From assembly GCA_009837445.1 (NCBI GenBank), contig VXTM01000051.1, positions 1-64,000 of the forward strand: DNA of 64,000 nucleotides. The letters are read 5' to 3'. The translations under genes were made by a program, and so were the position numbers. Positions 7,510-15,337 of this stretch are shown piece by piece. The stretch is from Acidimicrobiaceae bacterium. Lineage in GTDB: Bacteria; Actinomycetota; Acidimicrobiia; Acidimicrobiales; Aldehydirespiratoraceae. The notes under the pieces are model-generated. The model did not search any database and was not told the origin of the DNA. It saw only the letters and a program-made list of their open reading frames with translations. Each line of letters starts with the position of its first letter. Position 1 is the first letter of the stretch.

Positions 7510-8300
7510 GCTACGCGCACCTGGTCGTCGAGCGCCACGGGCCGGTGGGGTGGCTCATAAATGACCGCCCCGAGGTCCGCAACGCCATGAACAGCGCCAT
7601 GCGCGACGAGTTCGCCGACGCCTGGACTGAACTCGACAACGACCCCGCGGTGCGGGTCATCGTCCACACCGGAAACGGCCGCGACTTCCAGACCGGCGTG
7701 GATGTGGGCGAGATCGCATCCGACGGTGTCGGCATGGAGCGCTACCGCCAGTCGATGGAGGACTTCGACGTCCACTTCACTTCGTGGCATCAGGGCGTAT
7801 GGAAGCCGGTCATCACCGCGGTGAACGGCATCTGCTGCGGGGGCGGGTTCCACTGGGTGGCCGACTCCGACATCGTCATCGCAGCCAGCGACGCCCAGTT
7901 CTTCGACCCCCACACCTCGGTGGGCCAGGTGGTGGCCATCGAGGCCATCGGCCTGATGAAGAAGATGCCGGTCGAGGCGGTGATGCGGATGGCGTTCATG
8001 GGAAGGCACGAGCGCCTGGGAGCCGAACGCGCCTACGAACTCGGCATGATCTCCGAGATCGTCGACCCTCCTGGACGGCTCAGGGAGCGGGCTCAGGAGC
8101 TGGCCGAGACGGTGGCCAGGAACTCCCCCGCCGCCATGGCCGCCACCAAGAAGGCGCTGTGGGGCGCATTGGAGACGGGCCTCACCGACGCCTGCAAGCA
8201 GGGTGCCCGCCATCTGGTGTCGATGTGGGGCCACCCCGACCAGACCGAGGGTCCGGCAGCTTTCGCCGAGCGCCGGGATCCCGACTGGCAGCCGCGGTGA
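7506..8300 (+). CDS. Enoyl-CoA hydratase/isomerase family protein
   Basis: Crotonase-fold protein of 264 residues. The oxyanion-hole segments are GRDFQTGVDVGEI and NGICCGGGFHWVADSDI. It probably hydrates the enoyl-CoA made by the adjacent dehydrogenase. The second acidic residue of the crotonase pair is not clearly conserved (VGQVVAIEAIGLMKKMPVEA lacks the usual E in that helix), so it could catalyse another crotonase reaction. It is a close paralog of the gene at 10022-10696. Overlaps the dehydrogenase by ATGA. Confidence 0.88.
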   Translation: MSYAHLVVERHGPVGWLINDRPEVRNAMNSAMRDEFADAWTELDNDPAVRVIVHTGNGRDFQTGVDVGEIASDGVGMERYRQSMEDFDVHFTSWHQGVWKPVITAVNGICCGGGFHWVADSDIVIAASDAQFFDPHTSVGQVVAIEAIGLMKKMPVEAVMRMAFMGRHERLGAERAYELGMISEIVDPPGRLRERAQELAETVARNSPAAMAATKKALWGALETGLTDACKQGARHLVSMWGHPDQTEGPAAFAERRDPDWQPR

Positions 8301-8322
8301 CCACGACGCGGGATCTCCGCCG

Positions 8323-9627
8323 ATGAGCCTCCTGCGGCTCCTGGTCGAGCACCCGTCCTCGAGCGAGGACCCGCTCGTCCACACCCTCGACCGGTCGCTC
8401 ACCAAGGGCGAGGTCCTGGCTGCGGTCGAGACCCGGGCCGGTGACTTCAGTGGCCTCCGGGGGCAGCTCTCACCGGTCGTCGCCGACGGCGTCGAGGCGC
8501 TGATCGCGATGTTCGCCTGCTTCCGGGCGGGCGCCGTCTACGTACCGATCAATCCCCGCCAGCCCCAAGCCGCAGTCGATGACATCACCCGGGCCATGCC
8601 GGAGGTCGCTTCGCCGCCCGACGCCGCGTTCGTGCTGTGGACCTCCGGGACGACCGGGCGCCCCAAGCCGGTGGTGCACACCCACGACGGCTACATCGAG
8701 ATCATCGATCGGGTTCTGGAGCCCTTGCGAGCCAAGCCGAAGGACCCCGCGAGGCCACCGTCTCCGAACCTCATCCCGGTGTCGATGGCGCTAAACGCGG
8801 GGATCTACAACGCCCTATTCGGTCTCCGGGCCGGTGCTCGGTTGGTGATGATGGACGGCTTCGACACCGCCGCCTTCGCCATGCTGGTCAAGCGTCACCA
8901 GATCCGATCGACGGTGCTGCCGCCGGCTGCGATAGCGATGCTGAGCGATGATGCTTCAATCGAGTCTCTGGCGCCGCTGCGCTATGTGCGCTCCATCACC
9001 GCGCCGCTGTCGCCATTTCAGACCCGCCGGTTCACCGACCGCTTCGGGGTGACCGTGCTCAACGGCTACGGCCAGGCCGAAGTGGGTGAGGTCATCGGAT
9101 GGACCGCCGACGACGCCAGGATGCACCCCGGCAAGCTCGGCGCCATCGGCAGGCCCCACCCCGGCGTCGCGATCGACATAGACGATCCCGATAGCGACGG
9201 GGTCGGCGAGCTGCTGGTCAAGCCGCCTAGCACTGCGGCCGACTTGGACCCGCGGCGTCTCACCGCCGGCGGGTTCGTCCGCACCGGCGACCTGGCCCGC
9301 ATCGATGGCGACGGCTTCGTATGGCTCGAGGGCCGGCTCAGCGACCTGATCAACCGGGGCGGCCACAAGGTCTTCCCCTCAGAGGTCGAGGAGGTGCTGG
9401 TGGCGGTGCCCGGCATACGGGAGGCGGCCGTGGTCGGTGCCCCCGACAGCCGTCTGGGCGAGGTGCCGGTCGCGTTCGTGGTCGGTGAGACCGACTCCGA
9501 TCTGGGCGAGGTCTGCCGCCAGCATCTGGTCGCCTACAAGGTGCCGGTGCGATTCGAATTCCTCGATCGGCTGCCCCGCAGCGAGACTGGCAAGGTGCTC
9601 CGCAGGGAACTGGTAGCTCAGCCATGA
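8323..9627 (+). CDS. AMP-forming acyl-CoA synthetase (short form)
   Basis: A 434-residue ANL-superfamily adenylating enzyme. Motifs are FVLWTSGTTGRPKPVVHTHD (phosphate loop), NGYGQAEVGEVIGW, RTGDLARIDGDGFVWLEGRL followed by SDLINRGGHKVFPSEVEEVL (hinge), and the C-terminal catalytic lysine in RSETGKVLRREL. It activates a carboxylic acid to its CoA thioester through an acyl-adenylate. The N-terminal domain is trimmed relative to the 500-560 residues usual in the family. I chose ATG at 8323 because homology starts there; an upstream in-frame ATG lies inside the preceding gene. Confidence 0.88.
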   Translation: MSLLRLLVEHPSSSEDPLVHTLDRSLTKGEVLAAVETRAGDFSGLRGQLSPVVADGVEALIAMFACFRAGAVYVPINPRQPQAAVDDITRAMPEVASPPDAAFVLWTSGTTGRPKPVVHTHDGYIEIIDRVLEPLRAKPKDPARPPSPNLIPVSMALNAGIYNALFGLRAGARLVMMDGFDTAAFAMLVKRHQIRSTVLPPAAIAMLSDDASIESLAPLRYVRSITAPLSPFQTRRFTDRFGVTVLNGYGQAEVGEVIGWTADDARMHPGKLGAIGRPHPGVAIDIDDPDSDGVGELLVKPPSTAADLDPRRLTAGGFVRTGDLARIDGDGFVWLEGRLSDLINRGGHKVFPSEVEEVLVAVPGIREAAVVGAPDSRLGEVPVAFVVGETDSDLGEVCRQHLVAYKVPVRFEFLDRLPRSETGKVLRRELVAQP

Positions 9628-10025
9628 CACCGTCCGCGAGCATCGAGCCCGGGATCGTGACTGGCGACGGGGCCGCCCTTGCCGGCTTCTACTGCGACGC
9701 GCTGGGGTTCACGGTCGACGCCGTGCTCACCTTCCCGCAGGGAGTGGTCCGCCGGCTGTGTCGGGGCGAGGCCCGGCTGAAGCTCTACCAGCCCGCTCGA
9801 ACAGCAGGAGCGGCCCCGCCTGCCGGCAAATGGCCGGATCGAGCGGGATGGGCGTACGCCGCCCTCCATGTGACCGACGCGACCGCCGAGGCGGAGTCGG
9901 TCAGAGCCGGTGGCGGGACGGTCATCACCGAAGTGACCGCTCACCGTCCCGGAGCGTGCTTCGCGCTGATCGCCGATCCCGAGGGCAACGTCTGGGAGTT
10001 GCTCCAGGAGGCTCCTCCCGCATGA
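9624..10025 (+). CDS. Glyoxalase/VOC-superfamily protein
   Basis: A 133-residue vicinal-oxygen-chelate protein with paired beta-alpha-beta-beta-beta modules: LAGFYCDALGFTVDAVLTFP, then AYAALHVTDATAEAESVRAG, and the closing CFALIADPEGNVWELLQEAP. The glutamate near the end (NVWELL) is a usual metal ligand. VOC proteins include methylmalonyl-CoA epimerase, dioxygenases and glyoxalase I; the specific reaction is not readable. ATGA overlaps on both sides place it in the acyl-CoA operon, where an epimerase-like role on a CoA ester is possible. Confidence 0.8.
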   Translation: MTPSASIEPGIVTGDGAALAGFYCDALGFTVDAVLTFPQGVVRRLCRGEARLKLYQPARTAGAAPPAGKWPDRAGWAYAALHVTDATAEAESVRAGGGTVITEVTAHRPGACFALIADPEGNVWELLQEAPPA

Positions 10026-10696
10026 ACTACGAGACCCTCGACGTACGGGCCGACGGCCCCGTGGGATGGCTCGTGTTCGACCGGCCGGATGCGGGCAACG
10101 CCATCGACGCCCGCATGTTCGTGGAGCTTGAGGCCGCGTGGGTCGAGCTCGAGGCCGACCCGGGGGTGCGGGCCATCGTCAATACCGGCAACGGACACTC
10201 CTTCCAGACAGGTCTGGACGTGAAGCAGCTCGCCACCGACCGGGAGGCGCTGCGGGCCGGCTCCCGGCAGACACGCGACTTCGCCCTGCGGATGACGGCG
10301 TGGCACTGCGGCGTCACCAAGCCGGTGGTCGCGGCGGTCAACGGGACCTGCGCCGGCGGCGGCCTGCACTTCGTGGCCGACGCCGACATCGTCATCGCCG
10401 CCGACGACGCCACGTTCCTGGATCCCCACGTGTCGGTCGGGCAGGTGTCGGCGTTCGAGACCATCGGCCTGCTCAAGAAGGCCCCTATGGAGTCCGTGAG
10501 CCGGATGGCGCTGATGGGAGCGCACGAGCGGCTCAGCGCCGAGCGTGCCCGCCAGCTCGGCATCGTCTCCGAGGTGGTGGCCGCCGATGACCTGCGGGCC
10601 CGGGCCCGGGAGCTTGCCGCCAGAGTGGCCGAGGGAGACCCGGCTCGCATGCGCTCTCTGAAGCAGATGATGTGGACTGCGCTGGAGGCACCGTGA
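10022..10696 (+). CDS. Enoyl-CoA hydratase-family paralog, C-terminally short
   Basis: A 224-residue crotonase closely related to the protein at 7506-8300: both have GWLxxDRPxxxNA, a GNG-(H/R)-xFQTGxDV segment and a (G)GGxHxVADxDIVIAA stretch. It stops about 40 residues earlier than its paralog, just after MRSLKQMMWTALEAP, so it lacks the C-terminal helices that in crotonases often help close the active site and trimerise. The TGA overlaps the next gene's GTG, so the shorter end looks organised rather than accidental. Possibly an accessory subunit or a different specificity. Confidence 0.83.
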   Translation: MNYETLDVRADGPVGWLVFDRPDAGNAIDARMFVELEAAWVELEADPGVRAIVNTGNGHSFQTGLDVKQLATDREALRAGSRQTRDFALRMTAWHCGVTKPVVAAVNGTCAGGGLHFVADADIVIAADDATFLDPHVSVGQVSAFETIGLLKKAPMESVSRMALMGAHERLSAERARQLGIVSEVVAADDLRARARELAARVAEGDPARMRSLKQMMWTALEAP

Positions 10697-11430
10697 GCGT
10701 CAACGAACAGGCCTACATCCATGAGTTCATCGACATCAGGGGAACCAACCGGGCCAACTACATGCACCACATGGCGGCCAACTGGAGCCCAGGCGCTCAG
10801 GAGAGCCGCAACCAGTTGCTGTTCGGAATCTGGGCCGTGCTGGGCAGCACCGGCCCATGGCCCCAGGTGTGCAACATCTGGGAGGAGCAGGGCCTGGATG
10901 GACTGGCCCGCTCGTTCGGCGGTGAAGCGGTCGGCGAGGGGCTGCAGGATCCGACCCTGGAGCGGTGGTGGGCCAAGGCGGCCGAGTTCCGCCGGGGCGG
11001 CTTCGACCGCATCCTGCTGCCGGCGGTGTGGATGCCGACCATCGAGCAGTGGATGGCCGCCGGCCTCCGGGCCAGCGTTTTCGCCCATGAGATCCTGAGG
11101 TGCCGGCCCGGCACCGCGCCCGACCTCCTCGACCTTGCCCGGACATCGGCGTCGCCTGCTTACGACCGCTTCGGCTGGACGCTCGTAGGTGCGTGGACCA
11201 CCGCCATGCGAGACGACGACGAGGCCGTCCTGCTGTGGGCCGTGCCGGGGTGGCAGGCCTGGGCTGACGCCGAGGCCGCCCAGCGATCCGACGAGGGACT
11301 GCTGGCCTGGCGCTCCGAGGCCCGCCTCACCACCACCGACTGGCATCGCATCCTGCTGGTGGCCGGGCCGCTCTGCCCGTTCCGCACCGGCCGCCAACCC
11401 AGCCGCGAGGATCAGAAGGAACTCGATTGA
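10693..11430 (+). CDS. Conserved hypothetical protein of the acyl-CoA operon
   Basis: A 245-residue soluble protein with no signal peptide or membrane segment. I do not recognise a named family. It is Trp-rich (for example LLFGIWAVLGSTGPWPQVCN, LERWWAKAAEF, VWMPTIEQWM), and the pattern of an EFIDIRG-type strand, a helix and aromatic strands repeated in two halves is reminiscent of NIPSNAP-like dimeric alpha-beta barrels; this is a weak inference. GTG start at 10693 overlaps the previous stop, and its stop overlaps the next synthetase start by ATTGA-type overlap, so it is expressed with the pathway enzymes. Confidence 0.7.
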   Translation: MSVNEQAYIHEFIDIRGTNRANYMHHMAANWSPGAQESRNQLLFGIWAVLGSTGPWPQVCNIWEEQGLDGLARSFGGEAVGEGLQDPTLERWWAKAAEFRRGGFDRILLPAVWMPTIEQWMAAGLRASVFAHEILRCRPGTAPDLLDLARTSASPAYDRFGWTLVGAWTTAMRDDDEAVLLWAVPGWQAWADAEAAQRSDEGLLAWRSEARLTTTDWHRILLVAGPLCPFRTGRQPSREDQKELD

Positions 11431-12989
11431 GCGCATCGGTGCCCGAGGCGTCGCTCTCGCTGTGGGACCTCATCGAGCGGGCTGCCGAGCGATGGCCCGG
11501 CCAGCCGATGCTGGTGTCGCGTCAGGGTGACCGGGCGACGTTCGGCGAGTACCGCGACCGGGTCCTGACCATGGCGGCCGGGCTGGCCGGCACCGGCGTC
11601 CGGCGGGGTGATGTCGTGTCCTGGATCCTGCCGACCTGGGTCGACACCGTGGTGTTGGCGGGCGCGCTGTCACGCCTGGGAGCGGTCCAGAATCCGATCA
11701 TCGGCATCTACCGCCATCGCGAGGTGGGGTTCTGTGCTCGCCAGGCCGCCACCAAGTGGCTGATCTCCCCGGGAGTCTTCGGCGGGTTCGACTACGCGGC
11801 CATGGCGGCCGATGTCGCCGGCGACTTGGAGGGCCTGAGGACGCTCACGGTCGAGCCGGGGTCGTTCCCCGAGGGCGATCCGGCGACGCTGGCGCCCGTT
11901 GCAGCCGCCGAGCCGGGCGAGACCCGCTGGATCTGCTACACGTCGGGCACGACCGCCGACCCCAAGGGGGCCCGGCACTCCGACCAGACCGTCGGCTCGT
12001 TCGGGGGGCCGATGGCTGAGCGTCTCGACGTGCAGCCCGGCGACCGCTACTCGCTTACCTTCCCGTTCCCTCACATCGGCGGCATCGGGCTGCTGTTCAT
12101 GGCTCTGGAGCGGGGATGTACCCACCTGCTCGACGAGACCGTCGACCCTGAGGCCACGGTGAGGTTCCTGTCCGAGCAGGGATGCACCCACGCCGGGACG
12201 GGGACGCCGTTCTATCTCATGTACCTGGCCGCCCAGCAGCGGCTGGATGGTCCACTGTTCCCGGACCTGAAGGTCTGCCCCGGCGGCGGCGCGCCCATCC
12301 CGCCCGCGCTGCACCGGCGGGTCGTCGACGAACTGGGCGGCGTCGGGGTGGCCTCGGGATGGGGACTCACCGAGGCGCCGGTGTTGACCAACGGCAGCGT
12401 CGACGACCCCGACGGCAAGCTGGCCACCACCGAGGGCAGGGCCCTTCCCGGCGTCGACCTCATCGCCGTGTCGGGCGACGAGACGGTGTGCGGTCCCGGC
12501 GTCGAGGGCGAGCTGCGGGCCAAGGGACCGCAGGTGATGCTCGGATACATGGACGGCTCGCTCGACGCCGAGGCATTCGACGCCGGCGGCTACTACCGCA
12601 CCGGCGACCTCGGCGTCATCGACGCGGACGGGTACGTGACGATCACCGGGCGGCTCAAGGACATCATCATCCGCCACGGCGAGAACATCTCGGCCAAGGA
12701 GGTCGAGGACCTGCTGTTCGGGCTGGACAGCGTCGCGGACGCCGCCGTCATCGGACTTCCCGACGCCCGCACAGGCGAGTCGGTGTGCGCGGTCGTGGTG
12801 CCGGCCGAGGGCGCCCAGGTGACCCTCGAGGGCCTCGCCGGCCAGCTGGCGGCGGCCGGTCTGCGCCGCCAGGCCACTCCCGAGCGCCTCGAGATCGTCG
12901 ACGGGCTGCCCCGCAACCCCGCGGGCAAGGTGCTCAAACGCGAGCTCCAGCAGCGATTCGGACTGGCGGCGGCGCAAGGCCGTGGTTGA
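11427..12989 (+). CDS. AMP-forming acyl-CoA synthetase
   Basis: A full-length (520-residue) ANL synthetase, the second in the operon. Motifs: RWICYTSGTTADPKGARHSD (P-loop), ASGWGLTEAPVLTNG, YYRTGDLGVIDADGYVTITG followed by RLKDIIIRHGENISAKEVED, and catalytic lysine in RNPAGKVLKREL. Resembles CaiC/cyclohexanecarboxylate-type ligases in layout. The start at 11427 is TTG (TTGAGC) overlapping the previous stop. Two synthetases of different size in one operon suggest two entry acids or an intermediate that must be re-thioesterified. Confidence 0.9.
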   Translation: MSASVPEASLSLWDLIERAAERWPGQPMLVSRQGDRATFGEYRDRVLTMAAGLAGTGVRRGDVVSWILPTWVDTVVLAGALSRLGAVQNPIIGIYRHREVGFCARQAATKWLISPGVFGGFDYAAMAADVAGDLEGLRTLTVEPGSFPEGDPATLAPVAAAEPGETRWICYTSGTTADPKGARHSDQTVGSFGGPMAERLDVQPGDRYSLTFPFPHIGGIGLLFMALERGCTHLLDETVDPEATVRFLSEQGCTHAGTGTPFYLMYLAAQQRLDGPLFPDLKVCPGGGAPIPPALHRRVVDELGGVGVASGWGLTEAPVLTNGSVDDPDGKLATTEGRALPGVDLIAVSGDETVCGPGVEGELRAKGPQVMLGYMDGSLDAEAFDAGGYYRTGDLGVIDADGYVTITGRLKDIIIRHGENISAKEVEDLLFGLDSVADAAVIGLPDARTGESVCAVVVPAEGAQVTLEGLAGQLAAAGLRRQATPERLEIVDGLPRNPAGKVLKRELQQRFGLAAAQGRG

Positions 12990-13023
12990 GATTCACTCCC
13001 CCGCTGTCAAGATGGAGACGATG

Positions 13024-14223
13024 ATGAACGCAACAACCAACGGAGACCGCTACACGGTCGTCTCTGCAGACTGCCATGCGGGCGGCGACATCGACGACTA
13101 CCGCCCCTACCTGCCGTCGAGGCTGCACGCCGACTTCGACGTCTGGAAGCAGGACTACATCAACCCATTCGACGATCTCAAGGACTCGAAGCGGGTCCGT
13201 AACTGGGACAACTCGGTGCGCCAGCGCGACCTCGAGGCCGACGGCCAGGTCGCCGAGGTCGTGTTCCCCAACACTGTGCCGCCGTTCTTCCCGTCGTCGC
13301 TGCTGGTCGCCCGTCCCCCGGCGACCACCGCCGAGTTCGAGCAGCGGTGGGCTGGCCTTCAGGCCCACAACCGCTGGCTCGTGGACTGGTGCGGCCAGCT
13401 GCCGGGACGCCGGGCCGGTCTGGCCCAGGTGTTCCCCAACGACATGGATGCGGCCGTGGGCGAGGTGGAGTGGGCCGCCGAGAACGGGCTGAGCGGCGTG
13501 CTGGTGCCGGCCATCCCGCCCGACTCGCCGGTCCCGCCGCTGTGGAGCGAGTACTACGACCCGCTGTGGGCCGCATGCCAGGACACCGGGCTGTCGGTCA
13601 ACCAGCACGGCGGCGCCGGCATACCCGACCTCCAGGACTCCCCCAACCGTGCCTTCCTGATGTTGATGGAGGTGCCGTTCTTCGCCAATCGCAGCCTGTG
13701 GCACCTCATCGTGAGCGGCGTGTTCGAGCGCTTCAAGAAGCTGCGCTTCGTGATGACCGAGCAGCGTGTCGGATGGGTACCGGCGACGCTGTCGAAGATG
13801 GACGCCTACTGGCGGCTGTTCACCAGCGCCGGCACCGTCGGGGAGATGCCCGCCGACGCCGCGCAGCTGCCCAACCCGCCGAGCAGCTACTTCAAGACCA
13901 ACTGCTACATGGGGGCCAGCTTCCCCGGCCGGGACGAGGCCGAGGCGATCCGCCAGATCGGCGTCGACCGGTTCATGTGGGGCAGCGACTACCCCCACAG
14001 CGAGGGCACGTTCCCCGATTCGGTGGCGTCGCTGCGGCACGTGTTCTGCGACTGGTCTCAGGAGGACCTCCGCAAGCTCCTCGGTGGAACCGCCGCGGAG
14101 GTCTACAAGCTCGACCTCGACGCGCTGGCCTCCGTAGGCGTCGGGCCGACGGTCGCCGAGGTGGCCGAGCCCCTCACCGAGCTGCCCGACAACCCCAGCA
14201 TGGCGTTCGGCTTCCGCCCCTGA
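13024..14223 (+). CDS. Amidohydrolase-2 family metal-dependent hydrolase
   Basis: A TIM-barrel amidohydrolase/decarboxylase-family protein of about 399 residues (PF04909 type). The N-terminal metal site is represented by VVSADCHAGGDI, and the C-terminal one by FMWGSDYPHSEGTFPDS. Family members hydrolyse C-N or C-C bonds or decarboxylate aromatic or ACMS-type acids. Several in-frame starts exist between 12982 and 13024; I chose the last ATG because GGAGA lies just upstream and homology begins at YTVVSADCH. It probably acts on a ring-derived or hydroxy-acid intermediate of the same pathway. Confidence 0.85.
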   Translation: MNATTNGDRYTVVSADCHAGGDIDDYRPYLPSRLHADFDVWKQDYINPFDDLKDSKRVRNWDNSVRQRDLEADGQVAEVVFPNTVPPFFPSSLLVARPPATTAEFEQRWAGLQAHNRWLVDWCGQLPGRRAGLAQVFPNDMDAAVGEVEWAAENGLSGVLVPAIPPDSPVPPLWSEYYDPLWAACQDTGLSVNQHGGAGIPDLQDSPNRAFLMLMEVPFFANRSLWHLIVSGVFERFKKLRFVMTEQRVGWVPATLSKMDAYWRLFTSAGTVGEMPADAAQLPNPPSSYFKTNCYMGASFPGRDEAEAIRQIGVDRFMWGSDYPHSEGTFPDSVASLRHVFCDWSQEDLRKLLGGTAAEVYKLDLDALASVGVGPTVAEVAEPLTELPDNPSMAFGFRP

Positions 14224-14248
14224 TCGTCGGAGGCAGATCCCCCGCACG

Positions 14249-15316
14249 ATGGGCTTCCCGACATCGCCGGAGGCGCTCGGTCCGGTCGAGCTGACCCGCT
14301 ACCTGCGGGACGCCGGCCTTCTGCCGGGAGGACAGGTCACCGACACCCGCTTCGAGATGATCGGCGGGGGGAAGATGGGCGACAACGCCCGCTACTTCCT
14401 GTCCTACGACGGCGCCGCGGACCGGGGCCCGCCGACTCTGGTGGCCAAGTTCCCGGCCGCCGACGAGCGGGCCCGGACCATGGCCGGTGCCGCTGGCGCC
14501 TACTACAACGAAGTGATGTTCTACCGGGTGCTGGCCCCGAGGACTTCGATCCGCATCCCGACTGTCTACGGCAGCGAGATCAGCGCCGACCGCGGGTCGT
14601 TCCTGCTGCTGCTGGAGGACATGGCCCCCGCCGAGCCGGGCGTCCAGACGGCGGGTGAGAGCCATTCGCACACCGAGACCGCGCTGCGCGAGGCGGTGAA
14701 GCTGGCCGCCGCCTTCCACGGCGACAGCAGCCTCGCCGGCATCGACCATGTGGTCGGCTCGACCCGCGGCGGCGAGAACGCCGAGTTCGCGCAGCTGCTG
14801 CTCCAGGACGCCTGGCCCGGCTTCGTGGACCGGTTCGGTCACGTGCTCGACGCCGACGGCCTGGCCTTCGGCGAGCGCTATGTAAACAACTTCGCCTCGG
14901 CTGCCACGGGCTACCAGGGAGCCACCACGCTCGTGCACGGCGACTTCCGCAGCGAGAACATCCTGTTCCACCGCGACACCGCCACCACCGTCGACTGGCA
15001 GACCCCGGCCGAGGCCAGCCCCCTCACCGACATCGCCTACTTCCTCGGGGGCAGCGTCGAGGTCGACGACCGCCGGCTCTGGGAACGCGAGCTGGTTTCA
15101 GACTGCCGCCGGCAGTTCGAAGAGGCCGGCGTCGAGATGGACGAGGCCGAGTGCTGGGACATGTACCGGCGGGCCGCCATGCACGGGATCATCATCACCG
15201 TGCTCGGCGCCACCTTCAGCAGCCCCGACCCCCGTGGCGACGAGATGTTCTCGACCATGATCCGCCGCCACATCCAGCACTGCCTAGACGCCGGAGCCTC
15301 CGAGTTCCTCTCCTAG
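14249..15316 (+). CDS. Aminoglycoside-phosphotransferase-like kinase
   Basis: A 355-residue protein kinase-like fold enzyme of the APH/choline kinase/ecdysteroid-kinase-like group. Catalytic loop TTLVHGDFRSENILFHR contains the HGDxxxxN motif and TTVDWQTPAEASPLTDIAYF supplies the metal-binding Asp. The N-terminal lobe has LVAKFP, with the lysine that holds ATP. Such genes are frequent in actinobacterial acyl-CoA operons, where their substrate is unknown; antibiotic resistance is unlikely given the setting. Last gene of the operon; it converges on the GH13 gene with a 21-bp gap. Confidence 0.85.
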   Translation: MGFPTSPEALGPVELTRYLRDAGLLPGGQVTDTRFEMIGGGKMGDNARYFLSYDGAADRGPPTLVAKFPAADERARTMAGAAGAYYNEVMFYRVLAPRTSIRIPTVYGSEISADRGSFLLLLEDMAPAEPGVQTAGESHSHTETALREAVKLAAAFHGDSSLAGIDHVVGSTRGGENAEFAQLLLQDAWPGFVDRFGHVLDADGLAFGERYVNNFASAATGYQGATTLVHGDFRSENILFHRDTATTVDWQTPAEASPLTDIAYFLGGSVEVDDRRLWERELVSDCRRQFEEAGVEMDEAECWDMYRRAAMHGIIITVLGATFSSPDPRGDEMFSTMIRRHIQHCLDAGASEFLS

Positions 15317-15337
15317 CCCAGTGTGGATGATCTCCAT

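Noticed and set aside
10694-10696. UGA as selenocysteine at the end of the short crotonase
   Set aside because: The sequence after the TGA in frame does not continue the crotonase homology, and the next gene starts there.
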